Positions 23,237-34,689 are shown, counted from the first letter of the stretch. The stretch: DNA of 64,000 bases from Euryodendron excelsum (GCA_033060915.1 CM065384.1:31603501-31667500); one strand, 5' to 3'. Notes: a model not told the origin generated them from the letters alone. Translations and numbers: made by a program.

Positions 23237-26200
23237 ATGTTTGGTCTGAAGAAATCTCCCTTGAACAAGAATGCTAAACAAAATTCGGTTGACCCTGGGT
23301 TCCCTGGCTATTCTACTCCCAACCCTTTCGATTCTGATGATGAGTCAGGCAGCAAGAAAACCCTTAATCCCTCACGGAGAGCTTCTTCTGAACCTACACT
23401 AGTTACCCCAAATTTTAGTACCAATCCTTTTGATGATCATGAGGGAAAACAAACCTCTTCATCTTTGTACTCATTTGCTTCAGCAACAAGAAACAGATAC
23501 AAGAATGATTTCCGTGACTCTGGAGGATTAGAGAACCAGACCATGCAAGAATTGGAGAATTATGCTGTATACAAGGCCGAAGAGACTACAAAGACTGTAA
23601 ATGGCTGCTTGAAGATAGCAGAGGACATAAGAGAGGATGCTAACAATACGTTGGTCACTTTGCATCAGCAGGGTGAGCAAATTACCAGAACCCACATGGT
23701 TGCTGCTGACATTGATCATGATCTTAGTAGGGTATGGCCTTTTGACCTTTTCAATAGCATATTATTGGCTACAATTTGTGAAGTATGCAAGTCATCTTGT
23801 ATAGGATGAATTTCGTAATACTAATCACTTGTTTGATTGTCTTACTATCCATTTCTATCAAAAACTCTCTTACAGCCTCTTAAGCACCAGTGCTTTCACT
23901 GCTTTGGAACAATGAAAGTTATGGAATGGGATTTCAAGTTCCTATTTTATGATCTGTCTTCAGTATCATCAGATTGTTTCTGATTCTAGAAATTATTCTT
24001 TGAGTTAGTAATTTAGAACTTACAGGGCATGTCTATCCTCACAGCAAAGTAGGAGGAAGTTATACTTTAGGCTTGTTTCAAGCTGGACTCAGGGACTTAG
24101 TCAGCTTCTTCTCCTGTAGGTCAGCTTGTTTTTATGGATCCAACTAGGTATTCATAATCAGTAGTAGACGATTTGAGCCTTTGCAATGACCACTGCCATC
24201 ATCCTTTGCCACTAAATCATAAATAGGTTTTATGAAGCTTTCCATCGACAATTTGGAAAAATAAAAAGAGAAAGAAAAATGAAGATTTCCATGCCAAAGT
24301 TGTTGTGCCACAGTATTGCAGGCCACTTAAATGGAGGTGGGCTTGGGGCTCCAAACTCTAACTATAGGCACCCTTGCGTGCTTGCAAGTGAATTGAAAAA
24401 AAGCAGCTTCACCACTGCGACTTTCTTGCTGTTGCTGCAGCTCTAACAACTCCAGCTACACCACTCCCATGGCTGCTGCTGCTGTTGTGTTCTGCACATG
24501 GATCAAATTTGGAGAAATAAAACAATAGAAGAAAGGGCTCGTAGGAATATGCTGAAGGCATAAAGGTTTAGTTTATTGTGATAAACAAAAGAATTTTAAT
24601 TCATCAGTCTTGTGCATTAGGTGATAGAGTTTTTTTTTTCTTTTCATTTTTAGTAATTTTTTAGGAATGGAGTAGGTAATGTTCTGCATTTGTTATGGAA
24701 CATTTTCTTATATATATGATGTGGTACTGATTGCAATTTTGTTTAACCTCTTTGCCTTATTTTGTACTATCAATTAAGTACTTCCAACACAAATATGCAT
24801 GAGTGTTTCAACCAAACTATTCTAATATTTTAATTTTCTCATTTTTATGATTAGCACTGTCCACAAAACTGTAAAAATATTAATGATTAGATGCGTTTGA
24901 ATCTTCAATTTTCATTTTGTCATTGGAAGAGAGGATCCAATTTGTTTGACCAATTGGAACACTGGTGCTATGCTGGCAAGTTTATTTTATGTAAATCTTG
25001 ATAGTTACATCTAGGTTTCTATGATCCGCTTCTCTTTGAACTTATATTGCACTAGAATGTTAAGTCAGTCTTTCAGTGAACCTGTCACATCCCATCTAAG
25101 CCACTGATTCTCATTATTAAGAAACCTTATCAGTGGCATGTTCTATTGTTCTGGTTCATCGTCTTGCCTGAGCAAATTGCAATATTATATGTATGAGTTG
25201 GGAGCTATTCTACAAGAACTGTCAACAAAAGTCTAAGGCTAAGCATTGATTCCTCCTATCTGCAAACTTTATTAGCATTGTACCTTTGGCCCCAAGAATT
25301 GGCTGGCTTTTCAGTGTTGTGCTTGTTTCTCGACCTGAAAGATATTGAGTATTCTTATTATTTTCATGTTATTCTTTGCTGCTATTTGTGCTGGATTGTC
25401 TTCAATTCTTGTAACTGTCACTCTTTGCTGTTTTTTGTTCTGCATTGTCTTCCATGGGTTACATTATTCGGAGAAAAACTTACATTGTTCAACATCTCAT
25501 TTCAGGGGGAGAAGCTTTTGGGAAGTCTTGGGGGCATCTTCTCCAAGACTTGGAAGCCAAAAAAGACTCGTCAAATAAAAGGGCCTGTTATAACAAGAGG
25601 TTATATTCGTTATATGCTCATCTCATTTGTTCATTCATGCTAAAAAATTAAATTTGATTGTTTCAAAGTCCCCAGGAAAGAGTGGAATTCTTTTCTTTTC
25701 TAGGTTTGTGGTGGTGTGGAAGATAGTCTCATGACTATGTTTACCAATTCTTTGTTCATGTTTTGATATAGCTGTCAATTTTTGCAGATGATCCAGCTCA
25801 AAGAAGGGGCAACCACTTGGAACAGCGGGAGAAATTGGGATTGACTCCCGCACCCAAGGGACGGTCAAGCACACGAACACCACCTCCTGAAACCACAAAT
25901 GCATTGCAGAAAGTTGAGGTATTTGTCTATAATGTTGATTCATCTAGAAGATAGGATGTTTTTAGTTTAAACGTAGCAGGAAGTGAAAATTTTCAGCATG
26001 TTTGCTTGGAAAATGAAACTATATTAGTCTGTTATATATATATATATATATTGTTGATCATGCTCCATCAATAAAAACATATAAATCATATTAGGATCTC
26101 AATGAACAATCTTGTTGGCTTGTGAGAATATGATGATTGGATGTCAAATGACAAGTTCCTGCTGCCGTGTACAATGGAAATCAAATCCGAATTGTTCAGT

Positions 26201-26409
26201 TATGGTCTCCTGATGCCCAATGAGGCAAAATCTTCCAATCAGTTTTAACTCATTGAATTGTTAACTTGCAATTATTACAGGTGGAGAAGGCAAAACAAGA
26301 TGATGCACTTTCAGATCTAAGTAATGTATTGACGGAGCTGAAGGATATGGCTCTTGACATGGGATCCGAAATTGATAGGTTAGTGATGTTGATTTATCCC
26401 ACCCTGTTA

Positions 26410-26443
<34 letters not shown>

Positions 26444-26622
26444 CTTGGTCCTCTAGGACAGAATGGGTTTTTTCATACCTTGTGTTTTCAAAATTTAATT
26501 GTAGATCCTGTGATTATTGCAGGCAAACCAAAGCTTTGAATCCTTTTATGGATGATGTGGACGAACTGAATTTCCGAGTGAAAGGTGCCAATCAACGTGG
26601 GCGGCGTTTACTCGGGAAGTAG
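23237..26622 (+). CDS. SNAP33: SNAP25-type Qb+Qc SNARE (SNAP33 homologue), five coding exons
   Basis: Exons 23237-23731, 25506-25599, 25788-25918, 26281-26378 and 26523-26622 join in frame to 305 residues, close to the 300 of Arabidopsis SNAP33. The protein is a t-SNARE that pairs with syntaxins such as KNOLLE or SYP121 in plasma-membrane and cell-plate fusion. The N-terminus (MFGLKKSPLNK) is basic. The Qb SNARE helix covers about residues 104-175 (ELENYAVYKAEETTKTVN) and the Qc helix about 245-305 (DDALSDLSNVLTELKDMALD), ending GRRLLGK. There is no transmembrane segment, as in other plant SNAP25 proteins, and no cysteine cluster for palmitoylation is evident in the linker. NPF motifs occur near residues 29, 63 and 279. 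All four introns within the CDS are GT-AG. Intron 1 (1.77 kb) is the longest. Confidence 0.96.
26412..26440 (+). repeat. (CT)14 microsatellite in SNAP33 intron 4
   Basis: A perfect CT array within the 144 bp last intron, in the pyrimidine-rich region upstream of the acceptor at 26521-26522. Length variation here could affect splicing. Confidence 0.9.
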
Positions 26623-26858
26623 AAGATTGCAGGGCTGTTAGAGCACCTTCTGTCTGACAGTGGATTGCTGCCTTTAGCCTTCTTTCTAGTCAGTTGTGCT
26701 TCATGCCTTGAGACTATAGGTTTAGTTTACCTCTTTTCTTTTCTTCTCTCATTTTTTCCCCCCCTCATATGATGATTACCTTGTTCTTGTACCTGCTGCC
26801 TTTTGTACACAGTTAATAATACCAGATTGATTTCTTATTAAAAATTTGCAAACTATTG

Positions 26859-26860
<2 letters not shown>

Positions 26861-26910
<50 letters not shown>
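26861..26910 (+). repeat. (TC)25 microsatellite after SNAP33
   Basis: A perfect array of about 50 bases just past the probable SNAP33 3' UTR end; AT-rich polyadenylation-like sequence (TTAATAATACC) lies at about 26813-26825. Confidence 0.95.
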
Positions 26911-26914
<4 letters not shown>

Positions 26915-27721
26915 CTTTGAGTGTATGGTTGTTTGCTGTTTGCTGCTGATTGATTTCTCATACGGTCATACTTCCTACCTATTCCCCAAAAATCTAGTTA
27001 TTCCTTGGAGGAATTGTCTTTTATTTTTTCTTTTCTTTTTCAAAGGAATAATACTAGGCCAAGAGCAAACCACGAACGTAACAGATTTGAGAGTAGGAGG
27101 AGGTAGGCAGCTGGTGACAGACTGATTCTTGTGACGTGAACCCGCACTACAGTGTTGGGGCGGATGAACATTCGTCATCGCGCTATATCTCGAAATCTAA
27201 AAAACCTAAAGAAGCTCACTCACCAAATATTTAATTTTAAATGTATAATAAATTGCTCGATCAAACATGCTTAGCAATTTGATCTTTTCTGTCCAAAAAG
27301 AAAAGAATACAAGAAAAGAAAATACTATCCTATCTAAAGTTTTTTTCTTTTTTTTTCTTGTAATTTTCCTTCCTCTTCAAAAAAAGAAAAACCATTAAAT
27401 ATTATCCTTCAGGAGGTAAGACAGTTGTTAAGTTGAAGTTAATGTGGTTCATTTTTTGAAAGAGTAATTCTATACAAAATAAAAAGTATACATAATTCGT
27501 ATAAAAAATGTTATGATTAAATCAAGACCTATCATTTTAAAACATAGTACTAAAAAAATATTATTATCTTATCATTTTGGTAGGTGACTCTGTACTAATC
27601 ATACAAATATAATTTGTTTTTTTATTTTATGTTTTTTCTCTTAAATGAAAATCTTTCCTAACCAATTTCGTTAAATGCACTACATGTACATCATACCAAC
27701 CTTACTCAATGCTACAAAAGT

Positions 27722-27837
27722 GCTCTCTCTCTCTCTCTCTCTCTCTCTCGATATAGTTACTATAGGTTAAAAGCTTTTAAACGGTTACTATAGGTTAAAA
27801 GCTTTTAAACGGAGGGAGAGAGAGAGAGAGAGAGAGA
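27722..27837. repeat. CT array, two 28 bp repeats, GA array: potential hairpin
   Basis: A CT array (27722-27749) faces a GA array (27816-27837) across two perfect 28 bp direct repeats (27756-27783 and 27784-27811), each holding the palindrome TTAAAAGCTTTTAA. The two arrays are complementary, so the whole unit can fold with a stem of 20 or more base pairs. Confidence 0.9.
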
Positions 27838-27982
27838 CAACAGTTATGGCTATTAGATGTACCAATTTCCTCTTTGAATTTGTTTTTTTAAGATGTAGCC
27901 TCACCTTTTTTGGAGTAGTGTAGAATCTCCTCACACGCAACACTTAACCCATGCCACCAACCCAAAGGTTTGCTAAAACAAG

Positions 27983-28165
27983 AAAAGCCTGTTTGGAACT
28001 CGAGAAAAGGAAAGAGAAAAGAAGTGAGGTAAAATGTAAAAAAAAAATAATTTAAATTTTATTTTTCTTTTTCTCCCAAGCTAAAACCAATGAGAAAAAA
28101 GAAGCAACATAATTATTTTCCCTTCATTCCTCTTTCATTCCTCAAGTTCCAAACCACAAAAGACA
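27983..28165. mobile_element. Foldback MITE with GTTTGGAACT ends
   Basis: The left arm has GTTTGGAACTCGAGAAAAGG and the reverse complement of the right arm has GTTTGGAACTTGAGGAATG. The interior is A-rich then T-rich, so the whole element folds back. It is about 180 bp with no gene. Similar elements lie at 57307-57418 and 58036-58195. A target duplication was not resolved. Confidence 0.6.
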
Positions 28166-28180
28166 CCCTTTTGTCCACTG

Positions 28181-28187
28181 TATATAG
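28181..28187 (+). promoter_or_regulatory. Putative TATA box of the CLE gene
   Basis: TATATAG lies 166 bp upstream of the CLE start codon. With a start of transcription about 30 bp downstream this leaves a leader of about 140 bases. Confidence 0.4.
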
Positions 28188-28352
28188 TACCAAAGCAAAA
28201 GCTTCATTGAGAAAACAAAAAAGGGCATTTAAGTCTGTCTAGTACATGTTCATATCTATATTACTACATATCTTGCCCATGCATTGAGTTCTAGCTACCA
28301 CCGCCTCTCCTTGACATAATTCTCTCATGTTTCTTCTGACTTCCACGACTTC

Positions 28353-28601
28353 ATGAGCATCCCTCTTTCTCTAATGACCGCCTCTGGCCGCTGGATTTCA
28401 GTGGCCGTCTTCCTCTTCCTCATTGCAACACCTCCGGCCACTGGATTTCATCATCTCTCTTCTGAAGATCCTCCTTCCCGTCAACTTCAAAGAAAGCACC
28501 AAAGTCCTCTGCCGCCACCTTCACTGCTGGAGAAGATTGACGCAAGATTTGGCATTGAGAATCGAATGGTTCCTGGTGGACCGAACCCACTTCACAATTG
28601 A
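28353..28601 (+). CDS. CLE signalling peptide precursor (single exon)
   Basis: The 82-residue product has the standard CLE design. A short N-terminus is followed by a hydrophobic signal segment at about residues 14-31 (SVAVFLFLIATPPATG), then a variable basic, Pro-rich linker, then at the extreme C-terminus the 12-residue CLE motif RMVPGGPNPLHN (71-82), directly followed by the stop. Conserved Pro4, Gly6, Pro7, Asn8, Pro9, His11 and Asn12 are all present. Family knowledge: the dodecapeptide is released, with hydroxyproline and sometimes arabinose at Pro7, and is sensed by LRR receptor kinases such as CLV1 or BAM. The motif is nearest the CLE9/10/13/14 group in my memory. Met1 is used; Met8 (28374) is an equally good start for secretion. 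It lies between SNAP33 and ISD11. Confidence 0.93.
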   Translation: MSIPLSLMTASGRWISVAVFLFLIATPPATGFHHLSSEDPPSRQLQRKHQSPLPPPSLLEKIDARFGIENRMVPGGPNPLHN

Positions 28602-31157
28602 AGAATACAGTTTTGACAGCCATTAGGTTTGCATATCTTCACCTAGCTAGTTAATGCACTTCCTTTCAACTGTTCTTCATTTCTGTTTTTAAACAACTTC
28701 AATGAAGTGAAATAAGCAGAGATATCATTTGCAGGCAGTTGATTTTGGTGCCAAGAATCGACACGAAGGGACACATTATCAATATAATGAGTTTTTCGTT
28801 TTTTGTTTTTGTTTTTGAACTCGTTTTTCATGTTTAGAGTGTATTATTGTCCATAAGGATAGGGCTACTAGATATTAAGAGAAACCCAAGAGGGGCTTTA
28901 ATTTGGTTAGAAGACGTCAGCTTGCTAGGAGGGGCCTAGATGATCTTCCCGTGAAGCTGCAAAGCCTGCAAATCATATATGCATGTGTAGTGTGTACTTT
29001 TATGTGCCTCTCTCTCTCTCTCTCTCTCTCTCTCTATGATCTTTGCTTTCCTACTTCTATAAAGTCCTGCAAATCCTGTACTTCATAAATTCATCTCTGC
29101 ACCTTTTTCCCGACATAGCAATTAATAACCATCAGGTGCTTCTAGCTCTTGACATGCAGGAGCCTTAAACCTCTTCAAAGGGTCGTTAAATTGGAATAAA
29201 GATTTACAGCATAGCAGTACAACAGTTGCTTACTAGCTTTGAATATGAAATTTTGGCGGGTAAAACAACAGGATCATACTAGGGGGAAAACTGACAATAA
29301 TCAATGACAAAGATATGCAGAAAAACAAATTTAATGATCTCAATATTCAATGCCAATGCAGGAAAACCCAGAAAAATAATTAAGAGACAGGAATCGTTCA
29401 AAGAAAAGGAAACTGAATCTGATAATAAATTACAAACTGTTTTTTATTTTAACAAGTAGATTAAAGACTACCATTAATGTGTCAATCTATTCATAGAATG
29501 TAGAACTGGAGCCAATCTTTCTCAATGCCTGCTCCCACAAAAACCACAGCATAAATCCAAGGAGCTACCACCATGTGCTCAAATATGCCAAATTTAATTA
29601 AAATATCTCAGAGTATGGATGATGTGAGTTAAATTAAGAAGAAGATTGTTCAAGTCACCAACATCAAAAGTTATAATATATTCTCTTCATAGTATATATT
29701 TATGACACTACCCGATTTTCCGTTGTCTAAGGTACTTTGGAAAAACAGTTCAGTGGTTAGGAAGTATGAGTTTCTTTGGTAAGCATTCGTATCAGTTCTT
29801 GCAAAGTGTCATTGTTTCCTTAAAAATCTCGCCATTTTACCACAAATTCAAGTTGATGATGTAATAAGACATCACATGTCACTATTTAATAGGGATGGCT
29901 ATTGAAAACTCAATACTACCTAATCATTGGACTTTCTTCCGATACTTAGACATCTAACCTCTCTTGTATGCTTCCTTGTATTTGTTTCACCAATAGCTGC
30001 TAAAATTTTCGCACTGACACTATACCATCCTAATTTAGAGCTCAATTGAACAATTTCAACATACAAGAAAACTAGTTAGTGCAACTGAACAGCTTTCAAA
30101 ATGCCCCAAGCTCGTGTAAAGCTTCAGAGTGCAAAACTGTACAAACATCGGGATTAGCCACACCCACGAATGTTCAAAGTGGAATATCTCCATCCAAAAG
30201 CATTACTAACTACAAATATTTTATCTAGGTGCCAACAATCAAGGCAAAGATAAGGATGCCCCAAATATATTTTTTCAAGTAAACTGACTCACCTACACAA
30301 AATGTCCCCACTTTAAGATCAATGCAGAACATGAAACAGGGAAAAAAATTTAATACAAAATCACTGACCCATCTTTATAAAAACAGAGGTCCATATGTAG
30401 ACATTTAAATGAAAAACAATCATTGAAGAAAGTTAAAACTTAGCTGGCTCTTAGAAGAAGAATAAACCCAAAAAGGGTTCTCAAATATTGTATCTTGCAT
30501 AAAAAAACGATTTTGAAATTGGCAAACACTAGGAAAAGAAAATTTAGAAAAGAAAGAGAATTTTTGTGCAGCACAAAATAAGGATTATCATATACAACGT
30601 AGAAAAAATGAAATAAGTATCTATGAGCTAAGATAAGAAATAATAAATTGATTAGATTACAGCTAAGGAACTCAAAACTTTCATATCTGAACATGCCACG
30701 ATTGAGGCACAAACTAATATTTCTTTTTGTTTTCCTCCACAAATCTAAGATCTAAACATAGCATTAAACTCCAAGAAAAACCTCGAACATTCATAAGTTG
30801 GTAACTCTTTTACCTCTTCCCTGCACTAAGTATAAGTTTGTGCACGCCAGCAAATTTCAAAATCCTAAAATCGAATGACAAACAAATCACCAATAAATTA
30901 ACAAAACCAAAATTCATTCAATTCATTAATATTACACCAAGAACTTCGATTCTTAAACCTTTTCCTCTAATATTTCAAGAAATAATATAATTCTTACACT
31001 GCAAATTCAAAGATTTCGTCATATCACATCAAAGTCTCGAATTCTATAGTATTGGGTACCAAACCCAATTCAGAGAGAAATCAACCAAAATAGAAGTGAA
31101 AATTGAAAACCTAGAAGGACCATCCAAAATTGGGTCCTCATGGATTCGTCGCCCTCT
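28602..31157. other. Intergenic between CLE and ISD11; no gene recognised
   Basis: AT-rich sequence with a CT array at about 29010-29034. The right part may include the ISD11 3' UTR. No exon-like stretch with a recognisable product was seen on either strand. Confidence 0.45.
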
Positions 31158-31436
31158 TCAATGCTTAATCTCCATGACGCTCTTGACCTTGGGTGCAAAG
31201 AGCGAGTCCACGATGGCCTGTCTACTGGCGACTTCCAGCTGAGACTTCCCATCGGAGAATGCGGCGGCGACCGCCGAAGGGTGTGAGAGGTCTCTGTTCT
31301 GCCGAAAGGCGTCGATGGTCCGACGCGTCGTGTACTCCCTAATGTTGTAGTCGGCAAATTTACGGGCTGTTCGGAGGAGGGAGCGGAAGAGTGAGAGAAC
31401 TTCGGAGCGCCCAGGCGGTGGCAAGGCCGATGCCAT
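31158..31436 (-). CDS. ISD11: ISD11/LYRM4-like LYR-family protein
   Basis: A single exon encodes 92 residues, the usual length of ISD11. In mitochondria ISD11 binds and stabilises the cysteine desulfurase NFS1 together with acyl carrier protein for Fe-S cluster assembly. The LYR tripeptide appears here as LFR in EVLSLFRSLLRTARKF, followed by the conserved YNIREYTTRRTIDAFRQN block, whose Arg residues and DAFR...N pattern match ISD11. The start chosen is the Met of MASALPPPG; an in-frame upstream Met would add 13 residues made of a GA-repeat translation (LSLSLSLYLSL) and is rejected. No cleavable transit peptide is evident. The 5' flank is only about 220 bp before a Copia LTR begins. Confidence 0.92.
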   Translation of the reverse strand: MASALPPPGRSEVLSLFRSLLRTARKFADYNIREYTTRRTIDAFRQNRDLSHPSAVAAAFSDGKSQLEVASRQAIVDSLFAPKVKSVMEIKH

Positions 31437-31440
31437 GTTT

Positions 31441-31472
<32 letters not shown>

Positions 31473-31655
31473 CATCTAGAGGTCCGCTGGACAGTTATTA
31501 GTATAGGCTATACAGAGTACAGGGCAAAGATTCTAGAGAATAGACTCAGGTAGGGTTTTGTGGTGTGTTTGGTAGATGGGAAACAATGAGAAAAGAAGTC
31601 AAAATTGGGGCCTTCATTATTCTCTCTTATCTTTAATTTTTTTTGTCATTGTTTT

Positions 31656-32058
31656 TGTTATGATAGCGTTAAGCCAAATGGTGGATGTCCACCACCATGT
31701 AAATTCATGTAATCATGGTAGGTGATGATTTTTACTAAGTCGCCTAATGCATGAACTTCTTTCTATAAAAGAGTTTAGTTATAAAAAAAGATGCACTAAG
31801 AGAATAGAAAAGGAGGGAAATAAGAGAGAGAGAAGAAAAAAAAAAAACAAAGGGTGTAGGTAATTGTATTTTATATTTTGTGTTTTGATTTATATTTTGT
31901 CTTATGATAAAAGTAAAATTTTGAATAATCAAGAAAATCTTTTTTAATAGTTTCAGAAGAATTATCTAAATATTATGTGACAGGTCTAGAAGAATTAATT
32001 TTATTATATATTGTGTTTTGTTATTTTGTTTGTTTTATATTTATTTAATATTATAACA
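31656..32058 (+). repeat. 5' LTR (403 bp) of the Copia element
   Basis: TG...CA ends with TGTTAT/ATAACA inverted termini. A TATA-like TATAAAAGAG at about 31766 would be the element promoter. It aligns along its length with 37987-38393. Confidence 0.93.
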
Positions 32059-32072
32059 CGTTATCAATATAA
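32059..32072 (+). promoter_or_regulatory. Probable primer binding site
   Basis: CGTTATCAATATAA follows the 5' LTR directly. Plant Copia elements with LTRs ending in TAACA often have CGTTATCAGCACGA at this place, so this looks like a decayed copy; the priming tRNA is not certain. Confidence 0.4.
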
Positions 32073-33069
32073 TACCTTAAATAGTTGTGGTAAAAATTCT
32101 TTGAAAGTTTTTTTTTTAAGTGGAAAAATGTCACCCGCAATTCCAACACGGCAGCTACTCGAAGCATTAAAAATATCTTCAAGTTGAGTAATCGCATAAG
32201 TAATAAGATCTAAGGATTACGAAATTTTGTTATGGATATAATCAACCGCCCGCCCAGAATCTCAGTTTCTTTGAGGTAATACAATCAACAAAAACTGTGT
32301 TCACTGTCACGGTATGATAATAATCTAGTCAAGGTATGACAATAATCTAGTATTATTGCGTGGCATGGACACTGCTATAGTTTACACAGGAAGTGCTTTC
32401 TGGCCCATTGACTGTCTGTCATTGAAACATTGCATAGATTTATACTTCATCATTTAAAACGTACAGTATTCATTGCTTTTTGGGCACATAAACTCAAATG
32501 ACAATACTCCATATGGGCCTATGTAAGCTTTGCCTAGCTCGCGTTCCATTACCACTCATTTGAACGGTACATGTTTATAAAGTTAATAGTCTACAGCAGA
32601 AATGTGCCCCTAACGCGATTGGTTTTATATCTTGAACTTGAAACCAACTTGAAGAAAGGAAATTTGAATTTGTTTCATGGTATTTCAAATATTAGTAGAA
32701 AGAGTACACAAGATATCAATGAGTCCTGTATGTTCATACTCCGCTGCCTTACCTGGCCATTATTCAGCCTTGTTTTTTTTTTTTTTTCATTTTGTTTTTG
32801 ACGAGTCCATTGTTTTGTCTTATTATGCATAGCCTTAGTGTCAATTTTCTTTATGAAGTGATTAGTAAAAGTAACAGCTCTATTTATGCAAGATTATATA
32901 TATATTCTCTATATGTTCTTAAAGAACATATCTATAATTTATTCAGCTTTGTTCTTGATAAATTTTCTGTATGAGAATATCATATGACTAAAATTTTATT
33001 TTTCTTTATATTATTTTGTGTCATCGTGATTCTAAAATTTTGTTATTTTGCGGGTGTAGAATTTTAAAA

Positions 33070-34010
33070 ATGTCAAATCTCGCAAAGTTAGAATTTATCG
33101 CTCTTGGCATTTCAGGCAATAACTATTTATCTTGAATAGTTGATGCTGAGATCCATTTGTGTGCAAAGGCTCTTGAAAATACTATAAAAGAAGAAAATGA
33201 CGAATCTCAGCAGGATCGTACAAAAGCAATGATTTTTCTTCGCCATCATATTCATGAAGAATTAAAAACTGAATACCTCACAATAAAAGACCTACTGGCA
33301 CTATGGCAAAATTTAAAGGAGAGATATGAGCACCAGAAGACCATGTTTCTCCCCAGAGCTCGTTACGATTGGATGCACCTGCGATTGCAATATTTCAAAG
33401 CTGTTGTAAGTATAATTCTACATTATTTAAAATCAGCTCACAATTGAAATTATGTAGGCAAACTATTACTGATGAAGATATGTTAGAAAAAACATATTCT
33501 ACATTTCATGTCTCGAATATCCTCCTGCAGCAGCAATATCGAGAGTGTGGTTTTAAAAAATATTCAGAATTAATATCATGTCTCCTTCTAACTGAACAAA
33601 ATAATGAGCTTCTGATGAAAAATCACAAGTCTTGCCCGACTAGCTCTACATCATTCCTTGAAGTGAATGCGGTCTCATTTTATTGACGTGGTCGTGGTTG
33701 TGGTCGTGGACGTGACCAAGGATATGGTCATGGCAGAAATAATTTTCGTCATCGTAGAGGTTACTGTGCAGGTAACAATTATAACAGTTATAATTCTTCA
33801 AGTTTTCGAATTAAGAAAAGTACACCACACCATCAGCATTGGAACAACTTGTGGAACAACTCTGAAACAAAATAAGAAAAGAGAAAAGGTTTACAGAATA
33901 AACCTCCCAAAAATTATGAGGATGTTTGTTATAGGTGTGGTATGAAAGGGCATTGGTTACGTACCTGTCGTACGCCCAAACTATTAGTAGATCTTTACTG
34001 AGCATCAACA
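33070..34010 (+). pseudogene. Copia gag remnant with zinc knuckle
   Basis: From the ATG at 33070 the reading MSNLAKLEFIALGISGNNY runs into TGA at 33133, where related elements have Trp. It continues through LCAKALENTIKEENDES and several frames to an RGRG-rich stretch at about 33690 and a CCHC zinc knuckle CYRCGMKGHWLRTC at about 33931-33972. Frameshifts occur near 33405 and 33685 and further stops follow. Confidence 0.9.
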
Positions 34011-34267
34011 CAAGATAAAGGAAAAAATGTTAAAATGAATTTCACAAATTTTGATGACTCAGTAGAAATCACTCAGCTTGATATTTCAGATTTTTTTGAA
34101 GATCATGATAGAAAAATAGATCGCTTAATTGGTGATGGAAATGTCCACACCAACTAGTTTATGTTCTTGTTCTTTTAAATTTATTGTCATCTTGTGTAAC
34201 ATTTTTCTGAGCATGTTTCTTTTAAATGAATGTTTTTATTTTCTTATAAATAAGCAATTTTAATATT

Positions 34268-34603
34268 TTGTATAGAGACATGGAATTTACCAAAATATTA
34301 ATAGCTTCCAAGATGAACGGTGGAGATATATGTTTAGTAAACAGTGCAACTACTCATACAATTCTTCGAAAGAAAAAATATTTTGTTAACTTAACGTTAG
34401 CTGAAAATAACGTTAAGACAATATCTAGCAGTACAAAATTAATTGAAGGTTCTGAAAGAGCCAATATATTATTGCCAAAAGGAACAAAACTCTATATTGA
34501 TGATGCTATATATTCAACTAGAGCTACAAGGAATTTGCTCAGTTTTAAATATATACGTAGTAATGGACATCATATAGAAACAACATATGAAGATAATAAA
34601 TAA
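34268..34603 (+). pseudogene. Copia protease remnant with altered active site
   Basis: The block CLVNSATTHTIL matches the Copia protease active site, normally with DSATTH; the catalytic Asp is replaced by Asn. The flanking residues (YFVNLTLAENNVKTISSS) also fit. The alteration alone would abolish protease activity. Confidence 0.8.
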
Positions 34604-34689
34604 TATATTTATATTACTTTTATTGTTTCATGTCAGAAACATACATTAGAAAAACTTGCTACCTTCTCTTCTGGATTATATTATACAAC

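Noticed and set aside
26776..26961. Minus-strand open frame with ER repeats
   Set aside because: Product of the (TC)25 array after SNAP33.
31070..31357. 95-residue minus-strand frame overlapping ISD11
   Set aside because: Out-of-frame shadow of ISD11; ISD11 has clear family motifs and this does not.
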